Shown here piece by piece: positions 55,341-64,000 of a stretch of 64,000 nt of DNA. The DNA is from Berberis thunbergii (lineage: Eukaryota > Streptophyta > Magnoliopsida > Ranunculales > Berberidaceae): positions 248,001-312,000 of the forward strand of contig QNQO01000542.1 of assembly GCA_003290165.1 (NCBI GenBank). Reading direction: 5' to 3'. Each line of letters begins with the position of its first letter. Position 1 is the first letter of the stretch. The position numbers were made by a program, and so were the translations under genes. The notes below the pieces were generated by a model. That model made no database searches, was not told the DNA's origin, and saw nothing but the letters and a program-made list of their open reading frames with translations.

Positions 55341-56943
55341 AAAAGTATTTATTTGATTTTTCTTTTTTCCCCGTTCGCTAATACCAGGACCCCCTTTCTT
55401 TGATACCAGGAACCCCAAAAGCCCAAATATGCTTCGGTCATCTCAAATCTCAGGGCCAGCCTTGAACCCAACAAACTCCAAATTTTTCCAAGATGACATT
55501 CCAACAAGTTGAGGCAAGGGAACAATGTAAAAGCAAGTGAGCAACGATCTCCTTTGCAAGATTAAACCCAACAAACCCCCATCAATCTCCATTCCCTTAC
55601 CAAGCAAAGAGAGAATCCATAGAAAGAAGGTGATTCCAAACACATAGCCACGTGAAGAAACACACTCTAGGAGTAATCAACTTGATCCATTTTAACGAAG
55701 ATGTAAAGCTAGAGGGCACTCCCAGTCAGCTTCTATTCTCCATCAGTTCGAAGAATTTGGATCATACTGAGAATCTACCTTTGTCATCTCACAGTCACCC
55801 ACTCCCGCATACTCTCGCCTATCTTCCTACTCCCTTAGTGAGATCCCTCCTAGACAGTCCATCAATTACGATGCTTCCATCGCTTCCCTACCAAATGAGT
55901 TCCTCCTGGGGTGAATGTTCCACACTGCATCCACCCTAGCACCAAACTCCAAGACATTCCCATACTTTATACCGAATAAAGCCTAGGAAATATCTCCTTA
56001 AGAGACCTTGACCCAGCCCAAATATGTTGCCAAAGGTCAATGTGATCTCCCTTAACTGCGTTGACGGCAACACCTTGCAAGAACTTATTGTCATTGAGGC
56101 GATGCTCCCAATAAACTCACCCTAATGGGCTCTCCACTTTTCATTCTAAATATTTTCAGCTTGAAACTATTTGCCTAAGATTTTCATTTTTTCCTCTCTC
56201 CAAGCTTTTGCACCAATAACTACTATCCAGCTATCCCCACATTTTATGCAAAAAAATTCCAATACATTTCAACTAGCTAAAGTTTCTTTGCTTTTTATGA
56301 TAAGAGTTTTTATAGATTCAGTCACCTAATCTAATAATCCACAATTCTCTCAAGATTTCCTCCCTTCTTTCAACCTTTTGCACATAATTGTTTTCAGTTC
56401 GTCCACACTTTTATACCACATTTATTTTGCTATTAATGAACTCTCTTGCCCCCTTTCCAAACCTCACATCTCACAAATGTCTTTTGAAGAGCAATTTGGC
56501 ATAATGTCCATTACACAATTCTTGATATGCATTTTGGTTATTCTACATACTTTGCGTATCAAAAGCATTCGTGGTATTTATGAAATTCATAATTAAATGT
56601 GGCATTTGCTTAGCATGTTGTGTTGGAACTTGAAACTTTACTTCTTTTTTTTATAACATGTACTAACCACACACAAAAAAAAGTGAACAAATAAATAGTT
56701 CCATATATAAATTCAAATGGCTAATTACCTGGGAAGTTGCAGTTACGGAGTTAGTTAAATTTCTTTCCATCACAATTGCTTCATGGTAGCTACCCAAATA
56801 TTGTTAAAGTAAAAACAGGTTTCTGTTACCATAAATAATTTCAAGTAAAATATTTTTTAAGCTATTTCTTTTGCATGGGGAGGATCAGAGAAAGGGGGGG
56901 AGGACGATTTTTACCAATATGAGTACTCAACCCCATTGGATGT

Positions 56944-57683
56944 TAGGGCTGCAAGTTGGGCGGGTATACCCAAGCCTGATTGGGCAAACCCGACATGGTT
57001 AAGGGTTTGGGCATAGTTCCATGGGTAATGCGCAATGGGCAATACTTGAGTTTATATATTTAATACACGACTTTGTTTTAAGCAATACTTGGATAAGGAC
57101 GTTAGGCACCTAAGATACTTGAACCCATGAGCTATTTAATATGGATATAATATACTCATAAAAAATTGTTATTTTTTCATTAAAATAAAATAAAATAAGC
57201 TTAAATAGTAAATTATATTCGATAAAATAAACCAAGTTCAATAGAGAAGATTTTATTTAGTGATTATTTTCTCCAAAAAAAAATTTACCAGAACACGAGG
57301 TATACTAAAAATGTTCAATACAAATAAATAAAATAAACTTGAAAATGTATGATTAATTAATTATTCTTAACACTTTTTCCATCAATATTTGTTGTCAAAA
57401 ACACATTTTAAAAGCATAATAAAGTAATGAAATCAAAAGTTTTGTTTTATTTATGTTAAGTGTCTCTCATTATTTTATATGTTTTCTTAAACCTAGTCAA
57501 TCGCGTTAAGAACCTTCCTTTCTAGATTACAAACCAAGCACAATTGATTCTATTTATTAAGTGACATTTGAACATATAATAATGGGTAAATCCGACCAAT
57601 TTGGATTACCCAAGTTACCCGAACTACCCAAGACGGGCTTGGGCTAGTGTGCTACCTGCCCAACCCGCCAACTTGCAGCCCTA
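56944..57683. mobile_element. hAT-type MITE, about 740 bp (GGGCAAACCCGA words)
   Basis: A 16-base perfect terminal inverted repeat, TAGGGCTGCAAGTTGG and CCAACTTGCAGCCCTA, with further GGGTTGGGC/CCCGCC pairing. Left flank CATTGGATGT and right flank CATTGAGTTT share only part, so the target duplication is unclear. A+T-rich interior, no coding. Lies in intron 3 of the FATB pseudogene. Confidence 0.8.
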
Positions 57684-59545
57684 CATTGAGTTTATATTAT
57701 ATTTTGAATCAGAAGGACCGGGAGAAAAATGATAATATAGTCAATAAGAAACCTAAGTACAATTAAGTTATCAAGGCAACTCTTTCCATGAAACTATCAC
57801 ATGACAACCAACAATATGTCTACCATGCGAATTTAATTTAACATATCCATCAAGACAGGTTGGAAATTGCAAGATGTCTACAATATCATCTAAAATGGTT
57901 TTAAATAAAATCATCACAAATTTTCAAAACATCCTTTAAATCTTAAATATGAAATAAGCAATAGTATTAAAACTCCAACAAAAAGTTCATAGATGTATTT
58001 CCATATCATTGATTGTCTCTAACACTGAACTTGTTGCAACCTAACAGATTAAAAAGCAAATGATTTCTAGATTATATCTTCAATTGATTCCCAACTATAA
58101 ACTTTCAGATTATAGTGCTACATAAGAACATGAAAAAATAGTATTTAAACAAGCTGCATTTGCAACTTTGTATTTCCATATGCAAGTAATAGACATAGAT
58201 TCATGATATATTACACATTAATATTTGTAAAAGTTTAAAAACAGTAATCAATTAAAATTTTAGCTGTATTTGTATTTGCATTTTTAATTTGTAATTTTCA
58301 TCAAATTCGTTTATACACATATTAATGCTTCATATATAAAGAATGAAGAATTTGTTTACATAAGATTTAGTCATTGTAGAATCAATTATAACAAGAAACC
58401 CATAGAATCCAGAATCCAGAATCCAGATCATTTGCACCACGGACTAAAGATATGAGTTCTTGCCACTGTCAGCTAGCCTCCCATTTTTAGCAGCCGTAAT
58501 GTGTTGCGATTAAATTTTACAGTTCAAAATGTCAACTTGCGGATTTAGTAGGATATAGCTCAATGTAAAACATAATTATTTAAAATGTAATTTCTCTAAT
58601 TGCAAATGTTTACTTATTAATTTTATAGAGATTAATGAAATTCAAATGCTTACCTATTGATTTTACATTAATTAATAGAGATTAATGAACTCTCATAGCA
58701 AATAATTAGTTAATATGTTTCAACACGAATACAATTTATAATCGAGTGCCTTGAGCCGGGGTTTAATGCGACTATGACATACATACCCAAACCAACAAAA
58801 GCTGACAAACTGAATCTAACCTTGACGCTCGTGCAAGGGTTTCACCCATTTTGCAACCATGGACAAGCCAATCAGTGCGAAAACTATTTCTTCCCGATTT
58901 ACCAGCATATGAATCGACTTGAACAGAATCATCCCTGGCAAAGTTAACAAGAAAGAATAAAAGCTCCATAAGAGGTTCTTCTTGAGAAAAATAAATGTAT
59001 AGGAGCCCAAAGAAAGTTACAAATAAGTAAATTCATTCTCTAAAAGCATATAGATCGCACAAGAGTCAAAGGGTACAAAGCCGATTTCCATGTCATCTCC
59101 TACAACATCTTAACTCAAAAGCATAACAACATATGTCCCTGAAGTGGTTATGGCTTTGAGTAATCAAATGCAAGCACAAGTAATTCTGGAGTTATCTTTG
59201 AGATTACTTCAGCAAAGCACGACATAGACTCTGGACAATGACGTGATCATATATTCCTTAGGTGGTCAGGTGTTGTGTGATTCTGAAACCTGCAACTTGA
59301 CCAATCGTATCACTGTCAGCCTCAGTTTTTCTACAATTAATCTCATGTCTCAACTGAGAATCAGCTTATAAACTTTTGTTAATTTAAATGACTTTCTTTA
59401 CAAGACAAATCAATTTGCCATGAGAGATATTTATCAGATAGTAACTTCAGGTAGATGAATAAACTTCATGTTTTTAAATTGGAAAAATGTATTATTTGGT
59501 TGTTCATGTTACTAAGAATGTAAAGCAAATAAAAATGAAAGATTT

Positions 59546-59595
59546 AAAATAAAATAAAATAAAATAAAATAAAATAAAATAAAATAAAATAAAAA
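59546..59595. repeat. AAAAT pentanucleotide microsatellite
   Basis: About ten AAAAT units between pseudogene exons 2 and 3, next to the lost exon 2 donor. Confidence 0.95.
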
Positions 59596-62345
59596 GTTCC
59601 TCCGCGTTCTAAGGAAATAATCAGTTGAGTAACTTGAAAGGAAGTGAATATAAAGTAGGACAGTGATCAAATACAATTTGTGTCCTAGCAACCACCCATC
59701 TCAATTCTCAAGTCTCTTCTGCTCAACTCTGGCGTAGAATCAAAATTCTCAGTTATCATCCCCATGCCCTTAGAATCAAAATTGTCAGTTATCTCTTCCT
59801 GCACATGCCCAAACCCAAATCTATGAAACAGTAAACTAAGGAGGAGCATGACCACCATGATTAGCAGACATAATGTGTAGGACCATGACATGGAAATCTT
59901 TTCATATGATCTGTTTTTTCTCTCTACCAGGATGACCCAATTCCCATTGCACAATACTTGATAGGGCGATAACAACAAAGAAATATAATTATAATGATGA
60001 TGACGGTTTCTAACAAATGATGATGATTTACATCAATCATAGAGTATACCAAGCAGGAAAAAGGTATAGAAGTGTGCCTGCCTGTAAGTAATTCATCAAT
60101 GCTTCTATGGACGCTTTCATGTCACCTCCTATCTCATATGTTCTAATCAAGAACTTTGCAGTGGTAACAAAACTATCCTGACCATTGATTCCTAAATAAA
60201 ATGGGCTAACAGGCATCTCAATTTGGTTTAGCTTTGAATCAAGAAAATTAGAAGTCTTCTCAACTACCAAGGACATTGTGATTGCTTTGACAGCGGTAAG
60301 GATCACTGTCCAGCTGGAAATTGGTTGATGAATATCCTTGAGGAGTTGATGGTGCCTTATCCTAAATCTTCAAACTTTCTTTTGAGGTCATGGAGTTTGT
60401 GGTTTTAATGTGCTTAGGCCTAACTTTCAAACCTCCGCTATTAGTCTGCTTTGCCGACATGGTGTCATGAGCATCGAATATACCAGATTCCCTTCTAAAA
60501 GTGATTTTTTAGTCTGTGACTGAAAAGCCACATCTCCTTTGACATGATCTGCAAAGAATTATGATGAACCCCCTTCTTCGGTTTACCGACAAACCACAGG
60601 TTTACACATTACAGAGGAGTAAAATGATTCAAAATCCAAAGAAATACATAATTTAATCCTGAAAAAAATATAATAAAAGATGACATTTATTCCAGGAGAA
60701 AAATCAAACTATACAATTCTACCATAACTGTTTTAGGTCGTCCAGGAAGTTTAACGAAACAAGATCTTGATACATCTGTTCAAAACTTCCAGTTAACTTT
60801 AAAACAATCCAATATAGCTATAGGAAAAACCATATTAATATATAATCCAACATTCAAAATTCCCTTGACAAAGGTAGAATTAGAGTCCAATTGTGGGTCC
60901 CGCCACAATAGTTTGGAACAAGTTAAAAATCCAACACTATATGACACTCCCTCACTCGTTCCGGCATGTAAAATTCCTCTACTAAATTTTTACTTGCTCT
61001 AGTCATAAATTATGAGTCTACTCTTTTTTTTTTTTTTTGTTAATGAACTTGCTTTTGAAAACCAACATAATGAACATAAAACTAAAACCAACAACTTACA
61101 TGCATTCTAAGTTATTAATGCGGCAATTAATCGCAATTCGGGGTTTGCCCAAACCGAATTGGGTGAAATACCTAAACTCAAGATTTTCATGTCATGACTT
61201 CTTTTATTCTTTGGTCTATAATATATTGGCATAATTCTCTGGATGCGAAGTATTTTTGTTTGTACGAGTGGCCCTTCTAGAAATATCTTCGGCGCAAAGT
61301 AATACGATTTACCTTCATGGGTTAGTGGGATAGGTAGGTTGGTTCTTCCCGTTAAGCCTAGTATCCATTTTGTTTCTGAATGTTTGTCTTGGTAGCTTAG
61401 ATGTTAAAATAATCTATAATTTTCTTTTAGTTTCTTTTTAAGTAGCTTGGCAGATAATTAGTAAAGTTATATAATTACAAATTTACACTATTTTGATTAA
61501 TTATTTATTTTTGCAATCGAAGACTATAATTAAATTTTAAAAATATATACTTTGAAAAAAAATGACCGATTAAATCCGATTAATTCTTGGACTGCACTGT
61601 GACCGCTTTCCGATTTAACTGCATAGCATGCATTGCACATGCCATGCAAAACACCGTGTTAACTGTTCTTGTAATATAATAAAAGACCATAATAAAGGAC
61701 ATAAACATTTTTTTAGCACAAGCTTAGAAAACTGCTATAATACCCACAGTTACTATATCTTCTGTCTGATTATTAACACGGGTCCAAAATCCACAAAGGG
61801 AATAAAATCTTATAAGAATGTAAAGTTCAACCTTCATGCTTCATCCAAGAAAAGGGGAAAAAAATTGCATTCAGCACAACATCACCTTGGTCTCCCACCC
61901 CCTCACTTGAACAGCAATCATACATAATCCCATAGCCGCCCCCACACCACCACCTTTACACCCTTCATCAACTAGCTCTCTATCTTGCTCTCTTACTCTC
62001 TCCCTCCAACTCGAGCAAAAACAAAAGTCACTTGGGAATTTATACATACACCCATTGATCAGTTTATCTAATAATATAATTTCAAACTCAAACTTTGCTA
62101 CTTCAATTCAGCAATGTGGAAAAAAAAAAACAATGTACTTGAAGAAGAAATATAAATGTTCAACTAACACACATACAATCAGAATGAACTATAAGGATTC
62201 ACAAAAACTGTTACTTCCACAAACCCTAGATAATCTAAAAGCTCATATCAAATAAACAAAACCAGAAACTGAGAAGAAACCCTCTTTACCTTATCAGAGA
62301 TAGAATTCGAAAAGCCACTCGCTCGAGTTTAGATTCTTCCAATCT

Positions 62346-63036
62346 CTAGGGTTTTACTTATAATCTCTATTGGTCACTCATTACATGTGTCTGTTGGCTC
62401 TTTGATCATTTGGGTTGGAAGTGGTTTGGACTGACATTTCATAAATATACCTCTGGAGTGAAGAGTGGTACGTGCCACAACTATTTTCTTGTCTAGCCAC
62501 GTTGCACGAGAAGTACTTGCGAAAAGAAAGTCCGTGACACAGGTATAATATGCAACCATTGAACCAACTACTTACATGTCCAATTGATTTTTATGAAATT
62601 AAATAATTGTAATGGGCGGCAAAACTATTTTTTACTATTTAATGTTATTATTTCAAAATCTTGATAAAGATGTACAAAAAGACACACGAAACTTACGGTG
62701 AGATGATAATTCATTGAACACCATATCATTCTAGCTCAAGACAAAAATAATTTGAATAGCTCAAATAACAATATTCAAAATAAGGAAGACATATCCATAA
62801 TATCCAAAATAAGATGCATAGTGAAAGGTTTACAATTGTACACGTGTAATATCTAAAATAAAACACATATAATGTTCAGTACAAACCCTCTAGCTCGAAG
62901 CATAGCCAACCTCCGAAAAACAACCATTTCCACTAGGGTCCTCTGTTGTTGCTCTAATTGTTGTGCCATTGATTGCTCTATCAATCGAAGGTGTTGTTGT
63001 CATTGAGCTAAGTCTTGGGCTAGTTGTTGCTCTTGC
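62346..63036. other. Region upstream of the FATB pseudogene
   Basis: Presumed former promoter, then A+T-rich spacer. At 62900-63030 words such as TTGTTGCTCTAATTGTTG repeat loosely. No gene recognised. Confidence 0.4.
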
Positions 63037-63499
63037 TAGGGTTGGCAAATATATCCATTTTTACGGATATCCGCCCAGTCCCGAATGAAGCGGATATGGT
63101 TTTAACTTAACGGATACGAATTTTGTCATATATATGTATAATATATATATTTTTATTCTTTCGCATTTCTTTTTTCTATTAGGCAACATTATCCATCGTC
63201 CAGGCGCTCCCCTCCAGGGCTCTACTTTTAGGCGCCCACCTCCAACCACCGGCCACCATCACCGTCCAATGTGTTCTTTTTTCTTTATTCACTTCATCTC
63301 TCTTGTTGCGTATCTTCATCTAGGTGTTCCCCTCCTCCACCAGGCAGGGGATAAATGATTAAACGGGGCGGGGGATCTGCGATCTGTTAAAAGCTCGCAT
63401 GAGATAAACGGGTGGGGTGTAAAAATAAAATAAAATAAACCTATTAAATGAAGTGGTTGCAGGGATGAATTTGGAAAATTTTGCTTGTTGCCAACCTTA
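63037..63499. mobile_element. hAT-type MITE, 463 bp (CGGATATCCG words)
   Basis: Ends TAGGGTTGGCAA and TTGCCAACCTTA are inverted. Flanks GCTCTTGC and GCTCCTAT agree at five of eight bases. Subterminal region has GGATATCCGCC and AAGCGGATATGG words. The opposed ORFs over 63061-63358 are by-products. Confidence 0.65.
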
Positions 63500-64000
63500 G
63501 CTCCTATAGCTCAACCTCATGAAAAACTTGTTGTTCATGCACCTCACTCGTTGCCCCATAAGCAAAAACTATCATTGTTTTTGTGCCCACTCATCATCCT
63601 CGATGTTCCTCTAAAAGGGGAAATTGAAGATCGAAGCAAAAAGGCTAGCAATAACCACAACAACCATATATATGATTGTCACCACATTCGAGATATAAAT
63701 GACTGGCTCCGCATTAAGAAAGGGATGAGATGGTGGTGGGGTGGGTATAGTCGGACATGTCAGTGGTGTCGAGAATGGTGAGGGCGTGCGTTAGACAATG
63801 CAGGGGTTTAGATGAAGGGGGCAAAGTAGACGTACATAATCTGTATGAATGATTGCATATATGTATTGATAATTGTTTATAATGAAATTACCACCCAAAC
63901 ATTTTTTTTATTTAAAAAGATACAAGCATACAACTATTAATTACTAAAAAAAACAACAACATAACACACTCAGCAATCAACAATTAGATTGGGAGAAGTT
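63500..64000. other. Right edge of the window
   Basis: A + strand frame of 98 codons (63485-63781) has no recognised family and ends in a Gly/Trp-rich stretch. Nothing else is supported. Confidence 0.35.

Larger units (their letters stand above)
54781..56120 (-). mobile_element. 5'-truncated L1-type LINE tail (copy D) in pseudogene intron 3
   Basis: A T-rich tract at 54781-54807 is the tail. On the - strand 55150-54990 carries a W..W....N..LF-type end of ORF2 (VVWIIWKEYNQRLFQEE), and 55580-55440 a zf-RVT-like AKEIVAHLLLHCS followed by FGVCWVQG. No continuous frame remains. Right edge approximate. The palindrome at 54891-55009 arose within this copy. Confidence 0.65.
49866..62345 (-). pseudogene. 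FATB tandem copy, pseudogene with all exons traceable
   Basis: Blocks in FATB order on the - strand: leader exon ending 62290 (donor GATAAG|GTAAAG kept); exon 1 about 60470-60082; exon 2 59798 to about 59652; exon 3 58934-58821; exon 4 54462-54276; exon 5 54192-54124; exon 6 50116 to about 49866. Exons 3 (114 bases) and 5 (69 bases) keep the length of the working gene; exon 5 still reads DLDSNHHVNNVKYVGFILE. Damage: frameshift and stop in exon 1 with its donor now GC, exon 2 rearranged with lost donor, two stops in exon 4, and a stop plus Cys-to-Phe change (HYRKEFGRDC) in exon 6. Introns 3 and 5 exceed 4 kb because of insertions. Same orientation as FATB, 14 kb away, so probably a tandem duplicate. 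Confidence 0.9.

Noticed and set aside
1..64000. CRISPR arrays, bacterial operons, organelle or viral gene blocks
   Set aside because: No regularly spaced repeats with spacers, no bacterial gene organisation, and no organelle or pararetrovirus genes were seen; the introns and element types are those of a plant nuclear genome.

Overview
The window is nuclear DNA of a flowering plant. Genes have GT-AG introns, intergenic DNA is A+T rich, and most of the sequence is transposon-derived. Two genes look intact. One is a PLDrp1-like (At5g39570-like) Tyr/Gly/Glu-rich repeat protein on the + strand (9649-14961, two exons). The other is FATB, a plastid palmitoyl-acyl carrier protein thioesterase, on the - strand (coding 38973-35861, six coding exons, 417 residues, with an intron in the 5' UTR). 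I cannot assign a species.

Layout. 1-2.6 kb: the 5' part (gag start, tRNA-Asp primer site, LTR) of an Athila/Tat-type Gypsy element running off the left edge. 2.78-3.14 kb: a Tourist-like MITE. 3.2-7.5 kb: an element with about 0.9 kb terminal inverted repeats that carries one exon with both splice sites from a SET-domain methyltransferase-like gene (Pack-MULE-like). 9.6-15 kb: the PLDrp1-like gene, whose 4.2 kb intron holds a hAT-type MITE and a perfect 555 bp tandem duplication. 15.7-19.1 kb: three 5'-truncated L1-type LINE tails, all on the - strand. 21.6-26.7 kb: remains of a branched-chain aminotransferase gene, with a short LTR element and a MITE between its exons. 28.4-29.7 kb: a frameshifted PPR pseudogene. 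30-35.8 kb: MITEs and unassigned DNA. 35.9-39.6 kb: FATB. 42.6-48.1 kb: two diverged copies of an approximately 0.86 kb direct repeat on either side of an RTE-type LINE that itself contains a hAT MITE. 49.9-62.3 kb: a second FATB copy in the same orientation, recognisable exon by exon but dead. Its introns were enlarged by a gag-only Copia element, a LINE tail, a MITE and tRNA-like repeats.

Nothing suggests an operon-like or cluster system. The window shows one working FATB beside its decaying tandem copy, and a dense record of nested transposition. The most unusual items are the long-inverted-repeat element with the captured SET exon, the perfect intronic duplication, a 53 bp near-perfect palindrome with a third partial copy beside it, and eight MITEs that share TAGGG...CCCTA-type ends while their subterminal regions are built from different short words.
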